NCBI RefSeq assembly: GCF_001441165.1
Contig: NZ_CP013126.1
Coordinates: 1,207,551-1,271,550, forward strand
Origin: Acidipropionibacterium acidipropionici
GTDB lineage: Bacteria; Actinomycetota; Actinomycetes; Propionibacteriales; Propionibacteriaceae
Direction: 5' to 3'
Length of the DNA: 64,000 nt
Shown: positions 56,632-64,000 of the stretch, in pieces
How positions within the stretch are numbered: the stretch's first letter is position 1
How the letters are laid out: each line of letters begins with the position of its first letter
Made by a program: the position numbers and the translations under genes
The notes under the pieces: generated by a model
Databases searched by the model: none
What the model was told of the DNA's origin: nothing
What the model saw: the letters and a program-made list of their open reading frames with translations, nothing else

Positions 56632-57659
56632 GCACCATGATCAACAATTCTGAGCTGTATGACGCGCTGGATCTCGTCGGGCTGGGCGGAGACCTGACGG
56701 TCGCCACTCTGATCACCCTGGAGGCGGTGAAGGGGAATCGAGTGGCGGCGGCCCGGGCCGAGGAGATGGCGGGGCTGATCCGCGAGCGGATCGGGCACTT
56801 CCTCGGGCAGAAGTCCTTCCTGACCGACGCCGACCGGACGGGGATCCCGGTCGCTGCGGCACGGACCGGCGACGACCCGGAGGGCGTCGTGGAGGGAGCC
56901 GTCCCGCTGGCGGCGATGATCGAGACCGCCGGCGATGTCGCCGCGTACTGGCGGGGGATCGGCTACCCGGAGGAGGTCATCGCGGGCACTCTGGTCGATC
57001 TGGGACGTCAGGTGCGCAAGACCATGGCGGTCACCGGGCGGTTCGGATTCGGCCAGGCCGACTGGATCGAGATGATCTGGCGGGGTGGGTTCGCGCAGTT
57101 GGGCCGCCTCCAGTTCGAGATCACCAGATCCGAGCTGGGGCGGACGACGCCCGGCGCGGACGGCGAGCTCTCCGGGGACCGGGTTGGCGGGGGACCGGAT
57201 GCGGATCAGGCCGATCAGGAGGACGCTCCGGAGCGGGGACCGCTGGTCCTGTCGACCCACATCGCCCCGATCGGCTCCCTCGGCACTGACGTCGTCGAGG
57301 AGTCGCTGGGGCAGGCGCGGCCCTTCTTCCGCGAGCATTTCGCCGGGCTGGCGGACGAGGATGGGGCCTTCGACAAGGCTGTATGCCACTCCTGGCTGCT
57401 CGATGCCGACCTCATGGCCAGGATGCCCGGCTCCAATATGGATCTGTTCTCGCGCCGGTGGACGGTGTGGAGCCGGCCGGTGTCTGACGGATCGGGAATA
57501 TTCTTCGGCTTCGACCGTCGGTTCAAGGACGGCGAGCGGATCGGTGAGATTCTGGACGAGCTGCCCTGTGACACACGCCTCCACCGCACCATGATCGACC
57601 TGTGGCGCGACGGCGGCCACGTCCATAACTGCTCGGGATGGTTGACGCTGCCGCAGTGA
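56628..57659 (+). CDS. GNAT-like C-terminal (GNATC/acyltransferase-domain) protein
   Basis: A 343-residue protein of the actinobacterial group with an N-terminal helical domain (DALDLVGLGGDLTVATLITL) and a C-terminal GNAT-like domain (VCHSWLLDADLMARMPGSNM then FSRRWTVWSRP). Members are annotated as acyltransferase-domain proteins and commonly lie beside glycosidases; the acceptor is unknown. GTG 56628 overlaps the GH20 stop; ATG 56637 is the alternative. A charged insertion (about residues 185-205) contains GGPDADQADQEDAPERG. Confidence 0.75.
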   Translation: MSTMINNSELYDALDLVGLGGDLTVATLITLEAVKGNRVAAARAEEMAGLIRERIGHFLGQKSFLTDADRTGIPVAAARTGDDPEGVVEGAVPLAAMIETAGDVAAYWRGIGYPEEVIAGTLVDLGRQVRKTMAVTGRFGFGQADWIEMIWRGGFAQLGRLQFEITRSELGRTTPGADGELSGDRVGGGPDADQADQEDAPERGPLVLSTHIAPIGSLGTDVVEESLGQARPFFREHFAGLADEDGAFDKAVCHSWLLDADLMARMPGSNMDLFSRRWTVWSRPVSDGSGIFFGFDRRFKDGERIGEILDELPCDTRLHRTMIDLWRDGGHVHNCSGWLTLPQ

Positions 57660-58128
57660 TGCCAGAATTCTCCGGAATTCGTCCACGCGCGAGGCTGACG
57701 CCGCCAGTCGCTGCCTTCGAAACTATGAGATGTTCCTGCTCAATGGATTCTTGGGGGGAAGCGTGTTCTTGGCGTCGTGCCAGACGACGTTTGTACACGT
57801 TCAAGGCGGAGTCCTCCCGTGCTGCGCGTTTCGGGCAGTCACTGTTCCTTTCGTGATCCCGTTTGTCCCGGCCGGTAAGAGGAATCCCGCTCCCGGCCCC
57901 GGCCGCTGTCGTCACCGCTCCCCACCTCTTCCTCGTCAGTCCCGCAGATTTCCGGTCGGGCGTGGGTCCTGCCTCCGGTCCCCCATTCCCGTCCTCGGCA
58001 CTTCTGCCCCGGCGACGTCCGGTCGGGAGGGGCGCTGCCTCCGGTCCCCACACCATCCGGCGCTGGCCCGTTCTGTCCCGCCGTCTTCCCGCCGGGTGGA
58101 GCCCTGCCTCCGGTCCTACTCCCTGGTC
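57660..58128. other. Intergenic region with imperfect TGCCTCCGGTCC repeats
   Basis: 469 bp between the convergent GNAT-like and HNH genes. The 12-mer TGCCTCCGGTCC occurs three times (near 57969, 58029 and 58107) in a C-rich decayed tandem array. Short ORFs here lack coding character. No strong hairpin is visible. Confidence 0.4.
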
Positions 58129-59715
58129 TCAGGCGATGAGCGTGTCCTGGGCGCCGGTGTCGGGTCGGTGGGCGGAGTTCTCCTGCTGGTTCTGGCTGTG
58201 GCTTTGGGGCGTCATGGCTTCGGGTGCTGCCGTCGCCTTGGTCCGGTTCTGGGCGGAGTTCTCCCTATCATTCTCGCCGGGTGGGAGGTCGCGGCGGAGT
58301 CGGCGGGGTGGGTGGACGTGGGGTCGGCCGGTGTCGTCGAAGGTGATGCGCCATTGGTCGGCTGCGGGGTCGAATCGGTGGGGTTCGATGACGCCGTGGT
58401 GGTGGCGGCACACCAGCACCAGATTGTCGATGGATGTGGGTCCTCCGGCCCACCAGGGTGTGACGTGGTGGGCCTGGCAGGCCTGGGCGGGAACCTGGCA
58501 GCCGGGGAAGATGCAGCCCGTGTCGCGCAGCGCCAGGGTCTTGCGGATCTGGGGCGTGACGAGCCGGTGCTCCCGGCCCACGTCGAGGATCTCGGAGGCC
58601 TCGCCGAGGGCCAGGGGGAGAATTCCGGCGTCGCAGCAGGCGATCCTCACCTGGGAGGCCGACACATCGGCGCCGGTCTCGCTGGTTCCGGTCAGCGCCG
58701 CCTGCAGCCGGGTCGCCGACACCTCATCCAGTGCCGTCCCGTCGGGGCGGAGGCCGGTGGCCGCGGCCTCGACGGCCAGCTGCAGCAGACCCATGTAATC
58801 CAACGTCACCACAACGCGAGGCGCCTCCCCGCCCGCGGCAGGGATCTGCCCGGCGTCCTGGAGGGCGGTGATCATGTCGGTGAGGGCATCGGCCTGTCGC
58901 TGGGCGGTGGTCCGGTGCTCCCGCTCCTGAAGTGCCGTCCGCGCCGCGAAGTACTCCCCAGAACTCAGCTCCCCCGAGACTTTCTGCGCTTTGAGTGTCT
59001 CGAGTTCTCGGCGCTCGTCTCCCCGGCCGCGTTCCACGCAGGCGCCGATGACTGTGCGCAGCAGGTCGCCCTCGGTCTGGGGGAGTCGGCCCCAGAAGCG
59101 GACCGAGCCCCGGCCGTCCTCGGCGAAGTTCAGTTCACGCTCCCTGAGCGCTCGTTGCCGTCGCCGTTCGGCCTCAGCGGCCCGACCTGCTGCGGTGGGC
59201 GCCAACTCTGGGGCCACCTGTTCCAGCACCCGATCAGCACTGCGGCTGATCTGGCGGGTGGTGGCACCACCGATGGCCTGGTCCAACAGCACCCCCGCCG
59301 CCGCCTCACGTTGGGACTCGGTCATGTCGTGGCGGGGCAGTTCGCGCAGCACGGCCCCGGCCGCGGCCGCCTTGCCCGGTGAGACGGTCCCGGCCAGGGC
59401 GGCGTCGCGGACGGCGGGATCGGCGGTGATCCGCCCGGCCTGGTGGACCAGGCCGTTGGCCTCACTGGAGCTGCGTCCCTCGGTGAGGGCCAGGTAGTCG
59501 CTCAGCGGTGTGCCTGCTGTTTTCTCGGTGGCGCCGGACCGGGCGACCAGGTCGGTGTAGACCGCCGCGAGGGCCACCATCCGATCGGCCAGCGCCCGGG
59601 CCCGGTTCATGGCGGCGATCTTGCGGGTGTCGGGCATGCGGGTATCGCCGGTGTGGTCGATGGCGTCGAGCGCCTGTTCGATCACCCCGGTCGCTTCCCA
59701 GAAGTCCCGTCCCAT
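58129..59715 (-). CDS. DUF222 / HNH-endonuclease (13E12-type) protein
   Basis: A 528-residue protein of an actinobacterial multicopy family. The DUF222 region occupies about residues 30-330 (SEANGLVHQAGRITADPAVR; GTVSPGKAAAAGAVLRELP). The HNH domain near 390-450 has CIFPGCQVPAQACQAHHVTP, WAGGPTSIDNLVLVCRHHHGVIE: zinc cysteines and the catalytic histidines are intact. A polar tail follows. Such genes are often scattered and repeat-associated; a homing or defence role has been suggested but is not established. The AT-richer DNA upstream of its start suggests transfer. Confidence 0.88.
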   Translation of the reverse strand: MGRDFWEATGVIEQALDAIDHTGDTRMPDTRKIAAMNRARALADRMVALAAVYTDLVARSGATEKTAGTPLSDYLALTEGRSSSEANGLVHQAGRITADPAVRDAALAGTVSPGKAAAAGAVLRELPRHDMTESQREAAAGVLLDQAIGGATTRQISRSADRVLEQVAPELAPTAAGRAAEAERRRQRALRERELNFAEDGRGSVRFWGRLPQTEGDLLRTVIGACVERGRGDERRELETLKAQKVSGELSSGEYFAARTALQEREHRTTAQRQADALTDMITALQDAGQIPAAGGEAPRVVVTLDYMGLLQLAVEAAATGLRPDGTALDEVSATRLQAALTGTSETGADVSASQVRIACCDAGILPLALGEASEILDVGREHRLVTPQIRKTLALRDTGCIFPGCQVPAQACQAHHVTPWWAGGPTSIDNLVLVCRHHHGVIEPHRFDPAADQWRITFDDTGRPHVHPPRRLRRDLPPGENDRENSAQNRTKATAAPEAMTPQSHSQNQQENSAHRPDTGAQDTLIA

Positions 59716-59765
59716 GGAAGAACTCTAGATCATGTGGACGCCATATACCAGACCTTGGACCTAAG

Positions 59766-59796
59766 AACACTGATCGCAGATTATCGGTGTTTTCTT
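59766..59796 (+). terminator. Hairpin with T-run upstream of the HNH gene
   Basis: AACACTGAT (59766-59774) pairs with ATCGGTGTT (59783-59791, one mismatch) and is followed by TTCTT. This is the most classical terminator shape in the window, yet no plus-strand gene precedes it. It might instead be an operator of the HNH gene. Confidence 0.35.
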
Positions 59797-60159
59797 AATG
59801 ATCGGGGCCTCACGTTCGTGAATTCGACGAGTCTGGGGCGCGGCGGATATCGGGCCGGCGATGGAGTCTCAACGGTGCGCCCGTAATATCCTTGTCGCCG
59901 CGACGGATTCTCCTGTCCGGACCGCCGTATCCGAGTGGATCCACATCTACCAGACACCACTGACACAATCGGTCGGGATGTCCCGCGCGGTCTCGATGTG
60001 GACTCCCCGGATCGTGAGCGGAGGGTGAGCCAGGCCATCGGTGCTTCCGACCGGGCGTCGCGCTCCGGGATGGCGGGATGGGGCCGAGGTCGTGTCGGGC
60101 AGCCGGGGCGGGTGGAGGCGGAGTGGGTGCGGCACTGTTGGGGAGGGGCTCGTCCGCCA
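59797..60159. other. Gene-free stretch upstream of the DUF222-HNH gene
   Basis: The left part to about 59960 is AT-richer than its surroundings. ORFs on both strands lack ribosome sites and a consistent codon pattern. I support no gene here. Confidence 0.4.
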
Positions 60160-60289
60160 GGCTGCCGTGCGATCCGGGCCGGGGTCCCTCCGCCAAGGGG
60201 AGCGGCTACTCCCAATACGCTGCCCCACAGCTTGCCGGGGCCGCCGCACGGCGTGTTGGGAGGAAATTATCCACAGTTGGCGCACAGGA
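60160..60289. repeat. 130-bp repeat module with family D palindrome, copy 4
   Basis: The module begins GGCTGCCGTGCGATCCGGGC and contains a degenerate family D palindrome (about 60207-60265) followed by TCCACAG and CACAGG. It recurs at 60510-60637. Confidence 0.7.
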
Positions 60290-60509
60290 GGGCGCGCAGG
60301 GTCGCAGGCCGCGACTCGCTCGGTGCCGGACGCCGGGGATTGGGTCGCACCCTCTGAGCCGCAGCCTGCGCCTCCCTCGGGGGCGCCCACCTGGTTCGGC
60401 ACTCGGCCACACTCCGGTGTCGGGCGTCACAGCCCCGCGGCCCCATACGGCAGGGCAGGGGACGTGGTGCAGGGGCTCGGCAGGGCAGCGGGAGAGGGCG
60501 ACTCGCCCT

Positions 60510-60637
60510 GGCTGCCGTGCGATCCGGGCCGGGACCCCGTCATCAGGGGGCGGCTACTCCCAACACGCCGTCCCACAGCTCACCAGGGACGGAGGACGGC
60601 GTATTGGGAGGAGAATCCCCACAGCTGGAACACAGGG
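60510..60637. repeat. 130-bp repeat module with family D palindrome, copy 5
   Basis: Same upstream block as 60160-60289, then CTACTCCCAACACGCCGTCC (60554-60573) with its complement (60594-60613, one mismatch) and the CCACAG...CACAGG tail. The two modules are 350 bp apart in the same orientation. Confidence 0.7.
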
Positions 60638-60731
60638 GAGGGCAGGCCAGCGCGCCGGGCGGTGTGGGGGGGCGGAAAGTCAGTGCGTCGGGCGGTGCGG
60701 GGGAGGGCAGGCCAGCGCGCCGGGCGGTGTG
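60636..60731. repeat. Direct repeat GGGAGGGCAGGCCAGCGCGC
   Basis: Two copies of a ~31-bp block (from about 60636 and 60701, 65-bp period) with GCCGGGCGGTGTG following the sequence named. Between 60732 and 60962 no gene is supported. Confidence 0.6.
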
Positions 60732-60962
60732 CGTGGTGCGGCAGGCCGGACGGCGTGGTGCGTGAGGGCGCCAGGGCGGGGAGATGATGCAGGGAGACGG
60801 TGACGCCGGACAGGAGTGGATCAGACGGCGACGCGTCGATGCCCCGAGACGCCCGGGCAGTTCAGCGAGACATGGCCGGTCATGTGGCGTTCCCGTCCGA
60901 CACGCCGGGGGTCGCGCTGAAATACCCGGATGGTCCAGGAGACCCGAGCCCCATCCAAGGGT

Positions 60963-62030
60963 TCAGAGTGCCGCGAACCCCTCATCCACGCGCTCCCGCA
61001 CGATCTCCCGGGTCTTCTCGTCGCAGAAGGCGGCATCAGCAGCGGTCACCGCGACATGGTGGAGGTCCTCGACCTCCCAACCGAGCGCATCGGCGGTGAG
61101 GGTCGACTCGCGCGTGGCAGAGGTGCGGCTCATGAGGCGGTTGTCGGGGGAGATCGTCACCGGAAGACCCGCCTGCCACAGCACCGCGACCGGATGCGTC
61201 CTGACGTCGTTGCACAGCCCGGTCTGGACGTTCGAGGAGGGGCACACCTCCAGGGCGATCGCCGCCTGGAGCACCTCCGCGGCCACCTCTCCCAGCTGGA
61301 GCACCCCCGCCCCGTACGAGGTGATGTCCTCGACCAGCCGCACCCCGTGCCCGAGCCTCTCGGCCCCGCAGGTGAGGGCGGCCCGGATCGACTCCAGCCC
61401 GTCCCCCTCTCCGGCATGGATGGTGACATGCCCGCCGGCGTCCGCGACGTCGTCGAACAGGTCGAGGAACCGCTCCGGCCCGAATCCGGCCTCCGGCCCG
61501 GCCAGGTCGACGCCGACGACCCCGCGCCTCAGCCGATGGGTGACGAGTTCGGCGAAGTCCGGATCGGGATCTAGCTGACGCATCGCGGTGAGCAGCTGCT
61601 TGATCACGACGGGACGCCCGAGCTCGGCCACCTCGGCCATGCCCTCGTCCAGCCCGGCCTGGACGGCGTCGACCGCCTCTCCCATGGACAGGCCGCCGGC
61701 GGTGTGCTGCTGAGGCGCCCAGCGGGTCTCGGCGTACACCACATGGTCAGAGGCCATGTCCTCGACGTACTCGCGGGCCACCCTGCGCAGCGCCTCAGGG
61801 GTCTGCATGAGCCCCACGGTGACGTCGAAGGTCTCCAGGTACTTCGGCAGCGAGCCCGAGTCCGCGGTCTCGAAGAACCAGTCCGCCGCCTCCTCGGCAG
61901 TGGCTCCGGGAGCCGTCACCCCCTGCTCGCGCGACAGCTCGAGGACAGTGGCGGGCCGCAGACCGCCATCCAGGTGATCGTGGAGGACGACCTTGGGGGA
62001 GAGTCGGACGAGGTCAGGGCTCACAGGCAT
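60963..62030 (-). CDS. add: Adenosine deaminase
   Basis: Zinc hydrolase of 355 residues converting adenosine to inosine. The first metal motif is H17-D-H19-LDG, followed by HAGEGD (proton-shuttle glutamate region), ERLGHGVRL and SPDNRLMS; the last normally reads TDDP in the family, and SPDN keeps the metal aspartate. It starts 23 bp after the citrate synthase stop in the same direction, so co-transcription is likely although the pathways differ. Confidence 0.93.
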   Translation of the reverse strand: MPVSPDLVRLSPKVVLHDHLDGGLRPATVLELSREQGVTAPGATAEEAADWFFETADSGSLPKYLETFDVTVGLMQTPEALRRVAREYVEDMASDHVVYAETRWAPQQHTAGGLSMGEAVDAVQAGLDEGMAEVAELGRPVVIKQLLTAMRQLDPDPDFAELVTHRLRRGVVGVDLAGPEAGFGPERFLDLFDDVADAGGHVTIHAGEGDGLESIRAALTCGAERLGHGVRLVEDITSYGAGVLQLGEVAAEVLQAAIALEVCPSSNVQTGLCNDVRTHPVAVLWQAGLPVTISPDNRLMSRTSATRESTLTADALGWEVEDLHHVAVTAADAAFCDEKTREIVRERVDEGFAAL

Positions 62031-62053
62031 GCCACGAGCCTAGTGGGGCCGTC

Positions 62054-63337
62054 TCAGGGGCGAAGGTCGATGGTGCGGTAGGCGCGCTCCTGCTCGCCCG
62101 TGTAGATCTGACGCGGTCGCCAGATCTTGTTGCTGGTGGCCAGCTGCTCGCGGTAGTGGGCGATCCAGCCGGGCAGTCGCCCGATGGCGAAGAGCACCGT
62201 GAACATGTTCACCGGGAAGCCCATCGCCTCGTAGATGAGGCCCGAGTAGAAGTCGACATTCGGGTAGAGCTTGCGCTCCCTGAAGTAGTCGTCTGACAGC
62301 GCCACCTCCTCCAGCTCCTGAGCGATCTCCAGCAGGTCCTGACGGCCGGAGTGGAGTTTGAGGATGTTGTCGGCGTGCTCCTTGATGATCGCGGCGCGCG
62401 GATCGTAGTTCTTGTAGATCCGGTGGCCGAAGCCCATCAGCTTCACATTGGACTTGTTGTCCTTCACCTTGGCGACGAACTCGCGGGTCGACAGGCCGGA
62501 GTCCCTGATGTACTGCAGCATCTCGATGACGGCCTGATTGGCGCCGCCGTGCTTCGGCCCGGACAGGGCGTTGGTCCCGGCCGAGATGGCCGAGTAGAGA
62601 TTGGCCCCCGAGGATCCGACCATCCGCACCGTCGACGTCGAGCAGTTCTGCTCGTGGTCGACGTGGAGGATGAGCAGCACCTCCAGGGCCCGGGTGATCT
62701 CGTCGTTGAACTCATAGGGCTCGGTGGGGAAACCGAAGCTCATCCGGATGAAGTTCTCGATGTAGGACAGCGAGTTGTCCGGGTAGAGGGTGGGCTGGCC
62801 CACCGAGTTCTTGTAGGAGAAGGCGGCCAGGGTCGGCATCTTCGCGATGAGCCGGTCGGTGGCGTTCTCCACCTGGTCGGGATCGGTGCCGGCGCTCTTC
62901 TCGGAGAAGGTGGACAGGGCCATGATCCCGGCCGCCAGCACCGGCATCGGGTGGGAGCGGCGGGGAAAGCAGCGGAACAGGTCTCGCATCCGCTCGTCGA
63001 TGAGGGTGGAGCGGCGGATCCGCTCCTCGAAGACCTGGAGTTCGGACGCCGTGGGAAGCTCCCCGTAGATCACCAGGTAGGCGGTCTCCAGGTAGGTGGA
63101 GTGCCTGGCGAGCTGCTCGATCGGATAGCCGCGGTATCGCAGGACGCCATTGTCGCCGTCGATGTAGGTGATCTTCGAGTCACACGAGGCCGTGCTGACG
63201 AAGGCCGGGTCGAGAAACAGGTTCCCGGTCCGGTTGAGGAATCCCGAGGCGTCGTAGCCGATCTGGCCGTCGCTGGCGACCACTCTGTCGAACTCGAACT
63301 CGGTGTCGCCGTCGATGAAACGTGCGGTCTCGCTCAT
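62054..63337 (-). CDS. gltA: Citrate synthase
   Basis: Condenses acetyl-CoA and oxaloacetate to enter the TCA cycle. The 427-residue length is that of the type II (hexameric) enzyme. Catalytic segments are LSGPKHGGANQAVIEML (His), MGFGHRIYKNYDPRA (His) and NVDFYSGLIYEAMGFP (Asp). ATG 63337 (MSETARF) is chosen with GGAAGGA five bases upstream; ATG 63340 is too close to that site. A TTGACA/TAGCCT promoter and a CRP-type palindrome lie about 180-230 bp upstream. Confidence 0.97.
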   Translation of the reverse strand: MSETARFIDGDTEFEFDRVVASDGQIGYDASGFLNRTGNLFLDPAFVSTASCDSKITYIDGDNGVLRYRGYPIEQLARHSTYLETAYLVIYGELPTASELQVFEERIRRSTLIDERMRDLFRCFPRRSHPMPVLAAGIMALSTFSEKSAGTDPDQVENATDRLIAKMPTLAAFSYKNSVGQPTLYPDNSLSYIENFIRMSFGFPTEPYEFNDEITRALEVLLILHVDHEQNCSTSTVRMVGSSGANLYSAISAGTNALSGPKHGGANQAVIEMLQYIRDSGLSTREFVAKVKDNKSNVKLMGFGHRIYKNYDPRAAIIKEHADNILKLHSGRQDLLEIAQELEEVALSDDYFRERKLYPNVDFYSGLIYEAMGFPVNMFTVLFAIGRLPGWIAHYREQLATSNKIWRPRQIYTGEQERAYRTIDLRP

Positions 63338-63517
63338 CATGTTCCTTCCCGGGGCTGGCCCCGACGGGTCCTGCTGGCGGCCGGGCGCAGGATCCCCATT
63401 GTCGGGGCTGATCCTGAGTTGCGCGGCGGCCCTTGTCGCGGCATCCCGAGAGTCGTGGGGGAAGCCATTCCGACGCCCGGCACCGCTGGATCCTCCCACC
63501 GGTGTCGGACGTCGGCT

Positions 63518-63533
63518 TGTGAAATATTGCACA
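63518..63533. promoter_or_regulatory. CRP/GlxR-type site TGTGAAATATTGCACA
   Basis: This differs at one position from the CRP/GlxR consensus TGTGA-N6-TCACA and has near-perfect dyad symmetry. It lies just downstream of the proposed gltA -10 box, where binding would block transcription. In Corynebacterium GlxR is known to regulate gltA; extension to this organism is inference. Confidence 0.6.
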
Positions 63534-63537
63534 TCCA

Positions 63538-63565
63538 AGGCTACGGGCGGTTGCACGATTGTCAA
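63538..63565 (-). promoter_or_regulatory. Putative gltA promoter
   Basis: On the minus strand TTGACA (63560-63565) and TAGCCT (63538-63543) are separated by 16 bp. The leader to ATG 63337 would be about 195 nt; its function is unknown. Confidence 0.5.
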
Positions 63566-63722
63566 CGTCGATTCGTGCTCAGCGTGACGCCGCGCGATCC
63601 GGTCGGATGGAGTGCCGGATGCGCCCCTCGGTCACGGAGCCGGTCTCGGATCGCCTGCGGAACGCGGGTTCAGGCCGTGAACGGGGCGAGACACCCGGTT
63701 GCGCGGGGGATCCGGGAGGCGA

Positions 63723-64000
63723 TCAGCCCAGCACGGTGTACCTGACCGGGATCACCCCGGAACCTGTGCTCGCGATCGAGGAGAAGGCGGCCGTGGACAG
63801 GTCCAGGCAGCGACCCGAGACGTAGGGCCCGCGATCATTGATCCGCACCACGGTCGACTTCCCGTTCGCCGGGTTGGTCACCCGCACCCTGGTGTTGAAC
63901 CTCAGAGTCTTGTGCGCGGCGGTGAAGGCGTTGGTGTTGAACCGCTCGCCGTTGGCGGTGAGCTGGTCCTCGTCGTAGTAGGAGGCCAGGCACGATCCGG
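63723..64000 (-). CDS. RlpA-family (double-psi beta-barrel) protein, partial
   Basis: The 3' end of a gene cut by the window edge. The visible 92 codons read ASYYDEDQLTANGERFNTNA, FTAAHKTLRFNTRVRVTN, VVRINDRGPYVSGRCLDLST and end in VIPVRYTVLG. This is the RlpA / rare-lipoprotein-A domain: the YxxxxxTANGE and RINDRGP motifs with the catalytic-type aspartate are intact. Such domains cut or bind bare peptidoglycan glycan strands. N-terminal domains lie outside the window. Confidence 0.88.
   Translation of the reverse strand, partial: GSCLASYYDEDQLTANGERFNTNAFTAAHKTLRFNTRVRVTNPANGKSTVVRINDRGPYVSGRCLDLSTAAFSSIASTGSGVIPVRYTVLG

Noticed and set aside
59781-60215. 144-codon minus-strand ORF and overlapping ORFs upstream of the HNH gene
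   Set aside because: There are no ribosome sites and no coherent third-position pattern, and the ORFs run through repeat DNA.

Overview
The window is high-GC, gene-dense bacterial chromosome with strong G/C at third codon positions, Shine-Dalgarno starts and many ATGA/GTGA gene overlaps. Gene content points to an actinobacterium: an LppM-like lipoprotein, the DUF6049 / pseudokinase / SigM cluster, a DUF222-HNH (13E12-type) protein, an AbiEi-DUF559 protein and a mycobacterial-type CCA-adding enzyme. The Propionibacteriaceae (for example Acidipropionibacterium) are my best guess, from overall gene content rather than any single marker. I see no rRNA, tRNA, prophage, CRISPR array or complete insertion sequence.

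Layout. 0-5.5 kb: a frameshifted secreted GH43 glycosidase, an LppM-like lipoprotein and a membrane HtrA protease. 5.5-6.9 kb: an AbiEi/DUF559 gene between two copies of one 66-bp palindrome. 6.9-10.7 kb: a glycerol locus (SorC-type regulator divergent from glpF, then glpK). 10.9-17.8 kb, minus strand: C39 peptidase, DUF6049 protein, pseudokinase, a 34-codon coupling ORF, sigM and a small protein; no MurJ is present. 18-28 kb: oxidoreductase, bile-acid-type symporter, aldehyde dehydrogenase, pcnA, glycerate kinase, MscS channel with a tiny coupled membrane protein, and a class B PBP lipoprotein. 28-32.7 kb: cation transporter, pyrB, DeoR regulator, MFS exporter. 32.9-38.3 kb: an ABC transporter (permease frameshifted at a C5 run) upstream of a very large YVTN-propeller/phosphoesterase. 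39-49 kb: pepC, methyltransferase, SUFU-domain protein, thiC with a TPP riboswitch, fumC, ApbE-like protein, and the ACT + PFL pair. 49-63 kb: ClC channel, WYL protein, repeat-rich DNA, an oxidoreductase stub, a Panacea protein, GH29 fucosidase, GH20 hexosaminidase, GNAT-like protein, DUF222-HNH protein, adenosine deaminase and citrate synthase. The right edge cuts an RlpA-family gene.

Metabolic reading: glycerol uptake and phosphorylation, glycerate phosphorylation, intracellular trimming of fucose and N-acetylhexosamine, TCA steps (gltA, fumC), pyrimidine and thiamine synthesis, and amino-peptide and nucleoside salvage.

The most unusual signal is structural. The window carries several families of long, near-perfect intergenic palindromes (arms 14-33 bp, mostly without U-tracts). 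Four families occur more than once here, many sit at convergent gene junctions, one has been read into a coding sequence, and one brackets an endonuclease-like gene. I also found a 34-codon ORF that joins the pseudokinase stop and the sigM start through ATGA overlaps at both ends.
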